Shown in pieces: positions 36,017 to 45,958 of a DNA stretch of 64,000 nt. The DNA is from Anthostomella pinea (lineage: Eukaryota > Ascomycota > Sordariomycetes > Xylariales > Xylariaceae). The notes beneath the pieces are model-generated. The model did no database searches and had not been told where the DNA came from. It saw only the letters and a list, made by a program, of their open reading frames with translations. The position numbers and the translations under genes are program-made. The DNA is taken from the NCBI GenBank assembly GCA_963556695.1, contig CAUWAG010000018.1, positions 4,650,001 through 4,714,000 on the forward strand. The letters are read 5' to 3'. Every line of letters starts with the position of its first letter. The stretch's first letter is position 1.

Positions 36017-36490
36017 TATTACGAACCAACGAACAGTGCGGCCTGATAGCAGACCTAGAAGGGACGATTGGAAACAGATTGACCAGAGAATGGGGTGCTG
36101 ATCAGTGGAGAGATCAGAGCAACGGAGCAACGGTACACAGATCACGCGACCAGTAGAGCCTGGGTCACGTGACTAAGAATTTGGATCACCGGTGATCCAG
36201 GGTGAGCCACCTAATCAGTGAGGGAGAGATTGGATACATAAGGACAGACATTTCCCAACCAGATAGATAGACAGTCTCTACCTCAGTGATCAATCTAAGC
36301 ATCTTAGCCAACCCTAAAATGGGAGAAATCTCCTGACGACTCGACTACGCAGTGAACCCAGTTCAGACCAAGCCCCAGCATCTAAGTGTCTTCTAGTTGA
36401 CAGAAGCCTTTATCGTCCTTTGTGTTGACTTACCTCAGAACATAAACCCTATAGAACCCTTTAGCCATATAGGTTAGACGGCTCGTCATA
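36017..36490 (+). mobile_element. Solo LTR, family A, inverted second copy
   Basis: Plus-strand copy of the same LTR, in the opposite orientation to 35379-35866. Termini have changed from TG/CA to TA/TA. The 3' ~270 bp (from GTGAGGGAGAG) match closely; the 5' half is more diverged. It lacks a clear target duplication because its flanks are AT-rich. Together with the previous LTR it forms a large inverted repeat with a ~580-bp centre. Confidence 0.78.
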
Positions 36491-36965
36491 TTATTATTTA
36501 TTTAGTTATATTATTTATAGACTTCTTTTTATCTTTATCATATTAATATACGCCTTAATAAACCTTATTGTGTTATAAAATAATAATAAATTAAAACTTA
36601 AAGCTGTTTAATCTTTAAAAACATAAATTAATAACAATGTTTTTAAACCTTATTAAATAAATATAAGTGTATCTTTATTACTTGATTAAAAAACTAATAT
36701 TTTATTCTATATCTCATCTTTTTATTAGTATTTCTATCTTATTATTAAAATTTTTTTAAAAAAAATACATCAAAAATATTATTTTTCTTACTATATTTAT
36801 AATAATGCTGGCTTTATAAAAACCTTTGCTAGTAAAATAATAATAATAATTTCTTTTTTACAACCGCTTTTTTGATCAAGCAATTTTACAGCTTTATATA
36901 TATAAAGCGTGCCTTTTTACCGCACTTGTACCTTTTGACTAACTTAAAAATAAAATAGATATTTT

Positions 36966-37351
36966 TATCAAAATAAGCGTAAACGATTAATTATAATACA
37001 CGATTATTTAGTTGAGGTTATAATGTTATTGGGAGTTAGATTAAAATTCTCAATCAAATAACCTCGTAAGCCGGTATTTAATCTTTTATTTAACTATATA
37101 TATAGGTTTTTGTGACGGTGTACAGCCGTACCCACCTAGATGGATGTATGTTTAGTCATTAGGTCACGTATAGATTAGATAAGGAGACTAGGGCCACAAT
37201 ATGTGCTGCAGCCTGTGCTGTACGCACATCTGTTCCTTTTCTCCCACCTTGTTAATCTGGGAATACAACACCAGATTCCATCACAACGCCTTAGGCATTG
37301 TGACAGTCTTGGTATAAATAGTTTGCAGGTTAAAATATCATAAATTTAATA
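36966..37351 (+). mobile_element. LTR, family B, heavily mutated copy interrupted by LTR C
   Basis: Aligns with the cleaner family B LTR at 37561-37764: CGATTAATTATAATAC for CGATCAATTATAATAC, and ACCTCGTAAGCCGGTAT for ACCTCGCAATCCGGTAT. Changes are dominated by C-to-T and G-to-A. The sequence is split at the GTCTTGG position by the LTR at 37111-37305, and resumes with CTTGGTATAAATAGTTTGCAGG. Confidence 0.75.
37111..37305. mobile_element. Solo LTR, family C, nested inside LTR B, 195 bp
   Basis: Begins TGTGACGGTGTACAGCC and ends GGCATTGTGACA. Flanking 5-mers are GTTTT (37106-37110) and GTCTT (37306-37310). The uninterrupted family B copy reads GTCTT at this point, so the left flank is a C-to-T mutated target duplication. 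Confidence 0.8.
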
Positions 37352-37560
37352 TTTTCTAAAAATTTGAAAACTCCTATTAACTTTCTTTTTTAATTAAAAT
37401 TATAACAAACGAATTCCTTATTATTTGTATTAAAAATTATACGTCATTAATTTTTATTAATTCTTTATATAAGAATAAAAATACGTATTATTTATAATAA
37501 GAAAAGTGCGTAACTTTACCACCGTACTATATACTACTACTTTTATTTATATACACTCAA

Positions 37561-37764
37561 TGTTGGAACAGGCTTGAACGATCAATTATAATACTCGAGT
37601 ATGGGGTCAAGGTTATGATGTTGCTGATGGTTGGATTGGGAGGTCTAGCTGGACCTGAAGGTCTGGCTAAGTAACCTCGCAATCCGGTATCTAATCTCTT
37701 ATCTAATCATACATGTGGGTCTTGGTATAGATGGTTTGCAGGCTGGAATTGCATAAATCCAACA
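37561..37764 (+). mobile_element. Solo LTR, family B, 204 bp, TSD CTCAA
   Basis: Ends TGTTGGAACAGGC and AAATCCAACA form a 7-bp inverted pair (TGTTGGA/TCCAACA). Perfect duplications CTCAA flank it at 37556-37560 and 37765-37769. Little mutated compared with the surrounding AT-rich DNA, so it arrived late. Confidence 0.88.
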
Positions 37765-37786
37765 CTCAATAATATTTTCTTATTAT

Positions 37787-37987
37787 TGTCACGGCAAGCG
37801 TACTGAGGAACTGGGACATGCCCGGCAGCAAGCAGCTATTACTCTATTGACGAGAATATCAAGACTAGAGAGGAAAGGAAGAGAGAGAGAGAGGAGGTTA
37901 CCCCTTTAAGGGGATCCTCTGTTCAGATGCTTCCCTTATTGGGAAGTATCGGCTTGTCATGTGGGAATGTCCGTACAGGCCGTTACA
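37787..37987. mobile_element. Solo LTR, family D, 201 bp, TSD ATTAT
   Basis: Begins TGTCACGGCAAGCG and ends GGCCGTTACA. Perfect duplications ATTAT lie at 37782-37786 and 37988-37992. Contains a purine-rich GAAAGGAAGAGAGAGAGAGAGG stretch in the middle (37877-37896 region). No internal element remains. Confidence 0.82.
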
Positions 37988-38975
37988 ATTATTGAAACCA
38001 TTTTTTATTCTTTTTATTTAAAAGAATCGCATTACTTAATTTCTTCTAGCTAGTTAAATAAATAAGTTTATAAGTGCCCGTATTTAAAATTAAATATTTT
38101 CTTTTCTTTAATTTAATACATAATCATAAAAATACACATGACTTATACTTTATTTCAGAAATAAACTCTCTATATTAACTAGCTTAAATGAATTCATTCG
38201 ATTAAATTTATAATAAAAATCAATCAAATATACAAATAATACCATCTAACCGCTTTTTAATATCATATTTACTCCGTATTTAGTGATAAAATGCCTTTTT
38301 TACTGATCACGTTCTTTTTTTTCCCCGGCTTATTTACAGCTACACGACTAGTTTTTAAAAAATATATATAATAAATAAAACAAATCTATAATAATGGCGA
38401 AATAATTTAATAACTTATAGCCTGAAAGCTTTAACTTTCAATAATTCAAAAATGTTTAAACATAAATAAAACTGCACAGAAGACTTAAATTCGAATTTCA
38501 ACCACGCTATTATATTTTTAAAATTATGTAAGACTAATTAAATCTTTTTAAACGTTTAGAAGTGCAAAGTTTACCGGTAACATATTTTTTGAATTTGTGA
38601 ACTGTTCAAATTTCTTAAAATAAAGCGATATAAAAAAGTAAAAGCCTCGTTTAACTACATAAATATTAAAGAAACCCATTTATTTATAAACAATATTATA
38701 TAAAGCTAATTACGGCTTTTTTAAACGCTTATAAATATAAATCTTATCACCAATAATTATTTTAATCTTAATATGAGCAATAATAAGTACGTAAATTTTT
38801 TTTTTCGACCTTATTTTACCTCTTATCAGAAAAAAATCTACACGGTTTAATATCTTTACACTTAAAACAAGTCTTAAATAACCTTATTAAGCAAGCTAGT
38901 TAGTTATGGTTAGCTTGATTTAAGGTTGTTAAACTTTTTAGATTGGTCGGTTTGGTTGAATTGATGGTGACGCTG

Positions 38976-39217
38976 GGCGTAGGAGGGATCTGGTGTACGT
39001 CTGCAGCGTTAGGGTGAGCACGATGCCCTCGAGGCCCTTGAGCGGCTCAATGACCTCGGAGTAGATCTGCGACGAGGCGTCGAGCGCGGCCGCGTCGGCC
39101 CGCAGTGTGCAGTTCATGTACGCGCAGCGATTCCATCTGCTCGAGCTGCGGGTGCACGCTTGTGAAGGGGCGCAGCATGGGCGGGACCCGAAGTGTACCC
39201 GTGGTCTCGTCCTTGTG
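38976..39217 (-). pseudogene. FAD-linked oxidoreductase (BBE-like), internal part upstream of the insertion
   Basis: A GC-rich island in AT-rich DNA. On the minus strand it encodes LRVPPMLRPFTSVHPQLEQM, then in another frame YMNCTLRADAAALDASSQIY and PLKGLEGIVLTLTLQTYTRS, running straight into the 8-bp duplication at the insertion edge. The next codons continue in frame at 30463 downward. One frameshift separates the first two peptides (near 39135), with probable loss of coding sequence there. The gene's 5' side is cut at ~39217 where AT-rich repeat DNA begins. No FAD-binding PCMH domain is left in the window. Confidence 0.82.
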
Positions 39218-39317
39218 TTAAACAGCGTGATTGAGGTTTATATGGTTGAAAACCTTATATTCTGGTGATTTCTAGTAGATTGTTATTTTATATAAAGAAT
39301 CTGCTATAAAGTGTTAT

Positions 39318-39518
39318 TGTTGGATCCATGCGATTCCCGACTGCAAATCATCTATACCAGGACCCATATGTATGATTAGATAAGATAAGATAGTGGATTG
39401 CGAGGTTACTTAGCCAGACCTCAGGTCCAGCTAGACCTCCCAATCCAACCATCAGCAACATCATAACCTTGACCCCATACTCGAGTATTATAATTGATCG
39501 TTCAAGCCTGTTCCAACA
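39318..39518 (-). mobile_element. LTR, family B, inverted copy, 201 bp
   Basis: Reverse complement matches 37561-37764 closely, from TGTTGGAACAGGCTTGAACG to a TCCAACA end. Flanks GTTAT and GTTAA match at four of five positions. It lies outside the hAT-like element, in the AT-rich DNA on the 5' side of the oxidoreductase remnant. Confidence 0.82.
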
Positions 39519-40231
39519 GTTAATTTATTTAAAAGAATTTTTTATAATTTCAATACGGGTTTTTGTAGAAATCCAGTGGTCAAAATAGGATGGATGATGG
39601 TCTGTGTCTTGTCTATGGATCCATGGGGGAGATTCCCACCTAAATACAGGTGTGACAGCCCTTTGATGCCCTGCTGCCTGACAGCGAACAACAAATCTGC
39701 CACTGGTCACCATAATAGACCTTTCACCCCCTTTGGGCCCCTTTCATCCCTTTCACCTGGCGGACAGCTGCAGCCTATACCTGACAGCACCACAATGCGC
39801 ACAGCTTTTAAATATACGTTTAATGGTTTTTATTAACTTTTTTTAACTCTTTATATTCTTTTTTTCCTCGTTTATATATCCCTTAAAATTATTAATCTAT
39901 TTGTTAATTATTAACGTTTAAGTAGACATAGTTATTAAAAAAATTTTAATAAAGTATCAAAATTAAAAGCGTTAAAAGAGCTTAAAAGGCGCTGATATGT
40001 TAGATTTAAAGTCGATATATTTAAAAAAAAAAAAAAAATTTCAACAAAATTTTTGTATTAAATCTTTAAATATTTTATATTGTATAAAATCTTTTTTTTA
40101 TCAATGTTTTAATAATTATTTTATTGTTTTTATTAATCGTATTATTTATTATATTTTTTTGTGTAATAATAAGTTCAAACTAATGATAAATCGCTTAATT
40201 AATTAAAAAAGTACTTATTAATTTAAGCTTA
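39519..40231. other. AT-rich repeat DNA with a GC-richer patch
   Basis: Mostly AT-rich and without legible coding content. Positions ~39570-39800 are of normal GC content, with CCCTTTCACC-type repeats, but match nothing I recognise and carry no long open frame. Possibly an island of unmutated DNA from an older element. Confidence 0.4.
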
Positions 40232-41172
40232 GCGTAGCCGACAAGCGAGTTGGCATTATAAGCGAGTTGACGCCGCATTATAACGAATGAGACTTATAGC
40301 TAGCTATCTAAGCTAAACGGCGTGACCCTCATATGTCTATATTTCAACTTGCGAAACTCTTTAACATCTCTTGTTCTATTTTGAGCAATAGAATCAAAGA
40401 ATGCCATCATGACGTGACAACATGCCCAATACTTTGAAACTTACAGTTTCCAAAGAGAATGCCATTCTTTCCTTCGTTCTTGGCCTGGATGTGCGAGCAT
40501 TTCCACCCCGGCACTGTTATATTGAAGATATAACGAATCAATTATTAGCGGCACATGGGGCTGGACCCGTTGGAAAGAACTACACGCAGAACTTCATTAA
40601 ACGCATACCAGGCCTCCGGACACGTTTTTATCGGAGGATGGACTACCAGAGGGTCTTGAACAAAGATCCAGACGCGTATCACGCGTGGTTTCGCCAAATT
40701 ACGGCAGCAATCGCGAAACATGGTATCAAAGACGCGGATATTTATAACTTCAATGAGACTGGGTTTATGATGGGTATTATTGGGTCTGATATGGTCGTTA
40801 CAAGTGCCAAAAGACATGACAGGCTTAAACAAGCTCAGCATAGTAATAAATAATGGTCTATAACAATTTCTGCTATTAATGCTGATAGTTGGGTGGTCCT
40901 GTCGTTCATGATTCTACAGGGCAAAACCTATCTCTCGTCATAGTATTGCGACACGACATTACCATGCGATTAGAAGGTGGCTGTGTCTGACAACGGGTGG
41001 ATTACAAATAAGATCTGTTTGAAATGGATTCAGCATTTCGACAAGTATACCAGACCGTGTATGACTACCAGTAAATGCCTCCTCATCCTAGATGGTCACG
41101 AAAGCCACCATTCCCAGGTCTTTGAAAATTATTGCCAGAATAACAGTATCATTACTCTTTGTATGCCTTCGT
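40232..41172 (+). pseudogene. pogo/Fot1-type DNA transposon, left end and transposase fragment
   Basis: The left end follows a TA dinucleotide (40230-40231) and starts GCGTAGCCGACAAGCGAG, with two 17-bp subterminal repeats. The transposase (Tc1/mariner superfamily, CENP-B-like HTH plus DDE) is readable from ~40330: AFPPRHCYIEDITNQLLA and VGKNYTQNFIKRIPGLRTRF in the HTH part, then KDADIYNFNETGFMMGI, VSDNGWITN, HFDKYT and LLILDGHESHHS. The first catalytic Asp (expected NFDETG) is Asn. At least three in-frame stops occur. The fragment ends abruptly within ITLCMP at ~41166-41172, where MFS-like coding sequence begins. Inactive. Confidence 0.85.
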
Positions 41173-41804
41173 CTGGATGCAGACACACCCACGGCGGAAT
41201 GGGCTTGGTACGAGCTAATTGCAAGCATGGGTTCCGGGTTGATCTTGTCGATTCTGCTGCCTGCCATTATGGCTGGCCTGCCCGAATCGGACTTGGACTC
41301 GGCGAGTTCGATGTATAGCTTCATACGCACGTTCGGGGTGAGTAGCCCTATACCATTGCCTCTGCTAACCACTTTCGGCATGGATTTGGCGGCCACTGAC
41401 CCAAGAGACTCTAGTGGATTTGGGGCGTCACGGCTCCTGGCATAATATTCAATGCCGTCTTCGACCAGAACCGACATCGCATACCTGATCCAGCCTTGCG
41501 CGAACAAGTATCCGGCGGTCAGGCCTACTCGTTCGCTAGGCAGGTGCATGTGGTACGCGATGACTACAGTACGGCTGTATGGAGCGAGGTGACGGACGTT
41601 TATGCCGAGAGCCTGAGGGTCATCTGGTGGTTCGGCCTAGCTATTAGTTTGCTGTTCCTGTTGGCTGTTGGCGGCGAGAAGGAGCTTGAGCTGAGAAAGG
41701 AGCTTGAGACCGAGTATGGCCTGGATGATAGGGCAAAGGGCATGGAGCCGAGCAGCACTGAGATTGGTAGCGAGAAGATTGGTCAACCCGCAGCAGGAGC
41801 CTAG
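41173..41804 (+). pseudogene. MFS drug/toxin-type transporter, C-terminal fragment
   Basis: Encodes the last few membrane helices of a 14-helix (DHA2-like) major facilitator transporter. Two exons, ~41173-41337 and 41415-41804, join across a GTGAGT...CTAG intron of 77 nt. Text includes ADTPTAEWAWYELIASMGSG, ILSILLPAIMAGLPES, SASSMYSFIRTFG/WIWGV and a last helix IWWFGLAISLLFLLAVGG before a charged tail. There is no start and no N-terminal two-thirds; the 5' end fuses directly to the pogo transposase. The surviving exons are open and splice correctly, so loss was by rearrangement rather than point mutation. Confidence 0.82.
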
Positions 41805-42094
41805 CGCATGCCTGTGCGAAGACTGGCGTCTGCGCCGTGCCTTGTTGTGCAGTGCGCGATTGAGCGACTAGAAAGGGGGAATGAAGTTACATAGAACGCC
41901 GGCCTTATTCGAAGGGTCGGGTCAAAGCCTTGGATACCATTACAAGAGATAGGCGATCAACATCATCACACTAAGAACTGATCACTAAAACTCTCGTTAC
42001 ACGGTCCAGAGAAGAAGCTGCACCAATTCAGTCATGTATCAGGTTATGGTTTGAGCATAAAGACCAGAGAATTTGCGGGCTGTGTTTGGGGGAC

Positions 42095-42430
42095 AATGGG
42101 GTGAGAGGTATGACGGGGAACGGCAACCGCGCCGACGCGCCTCCTGCAGTCTGCGACCCTGGAAACGTAGTGCTACTGGCCGATGGCACATGTGGCTCGA
42201 CATGTACACTCTTCTGTTATCTATTGCTCTTCCAGCTCGGCATCAAAGCGACCGTCATAGGCGGCAGACCGACCACCGGGCCCATGCAAGCGATTGCGGG
42301 CGTCGAGGGCGCCCAGATCTTCTACATGCCGGAGATCTCGTCGCTCGCCAGCGCTGCCCTCATCCTGGCCGCCAAGGATCAACAAGCCGAGCTGCAAGCT
42401 GGGAAGTTGGGGATTTCCGCGGAGAGCTAG
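42095..42430 (+). pseudogene. S41-family peptidase fragment
   Basis: Resembles the catalytic part of fungal S41 (C-terminal processing-like) serine peptidases. The segment NVVLLADGTCGSTCTLFCYL carries the G-x-C-x-S-T-C region around the nucleophilic Ser, followed by IGGRPTTGPMQAIAGVEGAQ. The frame then runs to a stop at 42430. No N-terminal domain or signal peptide is found upstream, and 290 bp of non-coding DNA separates it from the MFS fragment. It is probably a truncated remnant; a short gene expressed from a local ATG at 42107 is less likely. Confidence 0.72.
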
Positions 42431-43460
42431 TCCTGGACACGCGCGAGTGACTCAGCTAATGGCGGCGCTAAAAGTGGCAAGAACGCCTTCTCGCCATCCG
42501 ACTCCAAGATGACGCTGCAGTTCATGATGGAGCCGGCGAACTGTTGATCGGTCGCGCTCGGTTGATCCCGTCTCCCAAGTAGGGGCAAATGGCACCAGCG
42601 CTGCCAATACTTCAAACCAGGCTAGCCCACTCGAAGACACTACATCTGGTGCGACTATAACCATGCAAGGACATATACCATTGTCCATGATCTTGACTGT
42701 AGGGACCCCTCTCATCTTTGGATATATATATGTAGTTCATTCACATAGCTCTGGTTGCGACCTGCAATCCCAGCAACATGATAAATGGGAGATAACCTCA
42801 GTATGGTATTTTTGAATGCTTTCTTCTCGAGTGAGAGCATAGTTTCAACGCAGAATGGAAATCATAGATGTGAGGGCCTGGGCCGTCACTGAAACTATAC
42901 TATGAACTGTGGCATGTATTCAGGCTACATTGAAGCCAGTTATGCAGAATCGTAGACTGTTGCTTTCACTGCCTATTATCAAAGCTACCGGCCATTATCC
43001 CAGGTTCCAAGAGGGTCAATGATTGCGGTCGGTAAGTCAGTGTAAGTCGAAGGGTGCATACTTCCACCTCTTCTATTCATCCCATGGTTATTGATATGGC
43101 TCCAGTGTTGCAGAATGGGAGCTCCATGAAGTCGCACAATACTGGGTAGGACTGCGCATTCCGGACTACTGCTTCACTTCGAACACAATACTCAACGACC
43201 GAGTGCCATTTTGAAGCCATTGTCTTCATCGCCATGCTAATCTGTGGTTACAAATCCTCATAATCTATAAAGCTACCTCAGGAAATCCCCCCTTACTCTC
43301 TTGAAAACATATCCCAGGCACACCCACAAGCACGCATCTTGACCCTCCGACTGACCTACCTGATCCACGAAGCATCTCTCGCCCGCTCTGAGAACCACAC
43401 CATCCGCTACACACCCACGAAAAAAGACCGTCTTCTCAGACCACGACCTAATCAGCAACC
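42431..43460. other. No supported gene
   Basis: No recognisable coding sequence. A minus-strand frame at 42427-42615 lacks motifs. The last 200 bp form the CA-rich leader of the small gene at 43461. Confidence 0.4.
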
Positions 43461-43847
43461 ATGTGCAAATACCACCGCACACGTCACTGGGTAAGGCATC
43501 GCCACCCCCTATCCACGTCGCCACAAGTGACCTCGCCAGGCAAAAAGTCAAACAACCGCGACAACTAACAAGAAGCCACCATACAGTGCCGCGGCTGCAA
43601 TAACCTCATCCAGAACGAGGACCGACGCACCAGAAAGTTCCAATACGAAAGATCCCACCCAGGCCAATGCCAGACAAAGCAGATCGGTAACTGGGCAGAT
43701 ACGCACGAAGTCAGTAGCCCCTTCCCTGCCACGTCTCAACAGCCGAGTTCATCAACAAGAAACGCGACATGTTTTGTCATGAGCGAGCTCCTTGTCATTT
43801 TCTTCCAGCCCCTATTTAGCTCGCTACGTACTCCGGATTATCACTAA
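43461..43847 (+). CDS. Small spliced protein with CxxC motif, unknown function
   Basis: Not recognised. Exons 43461-43490 and 43587-43847 are joined by a 96-nt intron with GTAAGG donor, an internal CTAAC branch site (near 43566) and an ACAG acceptor; phase is preserved. The predicted product is 96 aa, starting MCKYHRTRHW|CRGCNNL, with one CRGC pair, a further Cys in GQCQTK and an early Cys at residue 2. This could be a small zinc-binding protein, similar in layout to the many short MC-start Cys/His proteins of Pezizomycotina. The C-terminal 30 residues are hydrophobic. The splice signals are the main support. Confidence 0.42.
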
Positions 43848-44330
43848 GGGTTTGATTTAGTACTGCTGCGGTAACCCTTGTGTTGGAATATCCGAGTACG
43901 ATGCCCAGCGAGCGTAAATATACGAAAGCTCTGGGAGCGAATGTTCACCTTGACAACCACTGGCGCCTCTTGACGACGCGTTAAGGGGGCATTGTCAGCT
44001 TGTATTATACCGCTCTGCACCTGTAGCGAGGTAACTTTTGGACTGTATCGGGATAACTAGTCAGTAGATAGAGAATTTACTCACTTTTCCCGTAACCCCG
44101 ATGCGGAAAATGTTTGTCATCTGTCAGTGCTTAGGTGGTCGAGAACCCACCATTCGCCGCAATAGTCAGCTTATAGCCGGCCTGAATAGGCTTAGACTCC
44201 GCAACACCCATAGGCGCGGACACATCGGCTTCCTGGATCGAGACCTTAGTCGGGGCAATTGTACGCCCTGTACCGATACAGACACGAATATCTTCCGATG
44301 GATGACAAGAGAATTCCCATGGTCTATGTA

Positions 44331-44338
44331 TATATAAG
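44331..44338 (+). promoter_or_regulatory. Putative TATA box
   Basis: TATATAAG lies about 126 bp upstream of the ATG at 44464, with GC-balanced flanks. Confidence 0.45.
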
Positions 44339-44463
44339 TAGGTTGGTCCCATCTTATCCCAAGATGAGCTTCACTATTGTATCCATCGAAGCCTGCCTTA
44401 CTAGTACACCATCTACACATACAGGACCGTCATCAAAGCCGCCGCTCAAGTCTCATCCTCAGG

Positions 44464-45209
44464 ATGGCCATTATCGAGCTAGTCTACCCTCAATTCAAGT
44501 CTGAAGGCAACATCCTCCAGACGATCGAAGAAGAATTCTTCCCCATTGCCGTCAAAACCCTCCACGATGGCGGTGTGATCGACGGCATCCGCGGATTCAT
44601 CGTCTCTTATAACGGAATAGACGTCACCTCCGACGTCCGGGAGGTTCTAGTCCTGGGTGAGCAAGGCCCGTGATGCGTCCGGTGGTCCGCCGCTGACAGT
44701 TTCTACAGAATGGCCCACCGAAGAGAAGTTTACTTTGTTCGTCAAGACAGAGGCATTCGCTAGGTTCCAGGCGGCGATGAAGCCTTTCGTGAAAGGTCCG
44801 CCTGTCCTGAAGCTGTTCGAGACCAATGAGGCATCGAAGCTTTTTGGTTCAGCCCCAGTTTTGGAAATCTTGGAGATAGCCCCCAAGGAGACGACGGATG
44901 GGGAGAAGGCACGAGATGTCCTGCAGAAGGTTCTTGATGATATGAAGAAGACCAAGGCTGCCGGGGCTGTGTATGGGACCAGCTTGAACCTTGACCAGAA
45001 GCAGGTTGTAATCGTTGAACTTTTCACAGATACTGCAGTAAGTTCTCATTGCCTGACCTTCGCTAGAACAATTTGAAAGGCTGACAACCTGCCACCAGGC
45101 GCTCCAAGCAGCACAGGAAACGGCATCTCGCCGAGAGTTCTTAGAGAGCATTCACGGCCTAGCCAGTGTCACCCAGCTTGTAGCAAAGGTGGAGAAGATG
45201 CCCCTTTAA
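44464..45209 (+). CDS. Uncharacterised cytosolic protein, probable ABM-type (dimeric alpha/beta barrel) fold
   Basis: Exons 44464-44656, 44709-45037 and 45099-45209 (introns 52 and 61 nt, donors GTGAGC and GTAAGT) give 210 aa in a clean frame. There is no signal peptide or membrane segment. Two similar halves can be seen: IELVYPQFKSEG...IEEEF around residues 3-25, and LEILEIAPKETTDGEKARDV later. Each is followed by a long helix and a strand ending in a short V-x-E-F/Y-type pattern. This two-lobed layout resembles fungal antibiotic-biosynthesis-monooxygenase-like (ABM) proteins; the fold call is inference. The stop is 113 bp from the target site of the Gypsy element, which may have displaced its 3' flank. 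Confidence 0.68.
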
Positions 45210-45322
45210 CGTTCTGAGGGAAGGTTGGCCTGTGAGCACACACCACAGTAACGTACATCAGACAATATACTGCTCTTCTTCTTGCTGGGCAGGCGATCAC
45301 CTACGAGTGCACGAGAACATTA

Positions 45323-45451
45323 TGTCAGGAAGCATCCAGGAGAACAAAGAACCTTCATGTACATATACATGGCCTCCGTGCCTGACTAGTATTGCACCTC
45401 TCTGCAGAACAACATACCATTTACCCCCCCCCATGGTTCGGCCTTGTGACA
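45323..45451 (+). repeat. 5' LTR of the Gypsy element, 129 bp
   Basis: Begins TGTCAGGAAGC and ends GGCCTTGTGACA (TGTCA/TGACA ends). Very short for an LTR. Contains a polymorphic C run near its 3' end. Confidence 0.93.
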
Positions 45452-45958
45452 GTTTGTTCTGCCTTCAACAAATAAACAACCTCAAGACCACTGCTTCAAT
45501 CACGGTATCAGTTATCACAGCATACTTCTCGCTCTCAGACCTCGCGTTTTCAGCTTCAGTCGATATATCAGATATCACGTCGCTCTCAGACCTCAGCTTC
45601 AGCTTTTCAGACCGCCACTTCAGCCTCAGTCCCCTGAATCTTCTTGTTGGAAGGATCGTTGCCAAGCGAGCCCTGGTTCAGTCCTTTATTCACAAGACGA
45701 TCACAGCCTCACCGCAAGCGCTCTCAGACCCCCAGGACCACAGAAAAACAAGGAATGAACCCAGAGTCAATGTCAGAATCTTCGGAATCAACAGCAGAAT
45801 CAATGGCGAACCTGAGACGCGCTGTAATGGCGTTGGTAGCGATGGTTATACATATGGGGCGAATATCCCCTCCTCCTGATTCAGACCACGAGATCAATAA
45901 CACACACCTTGACCCTGACCCTGACCCTCACCCTGTTCTACACTTGAATTCCCCAACC

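Larger units (their letters stand above)
30464..38975. mobile_element. hAT-like composite insertion, 8.5 kb, with nested LTR elements
   Basis: Inverted ends begin CAGCGTCACTATTAATTCAA (left, plus) and CAGCGTCACCATCAATTCAA (right, minus), differing only by two C/T transitions. The element is flanked by an 8-bp target duplication, GGCGCAGG (30456-30463) and GGCGTAGG (38976-38983), also differing by one C/T. An 8-bp duplication with CAG-starting ends is the hAT-superfamily pattern. The interior is very AT-rich. It holds a Copia remnant and several solo LTRs; no hAT transposase is legible, so it was either non-autonomous or has been mutated beyond recognition. It splits the FAD-linked oxidoreductase gene, whose reading frame rejoins exactly when one duplication copy is counted. 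Confidence 0.82.
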
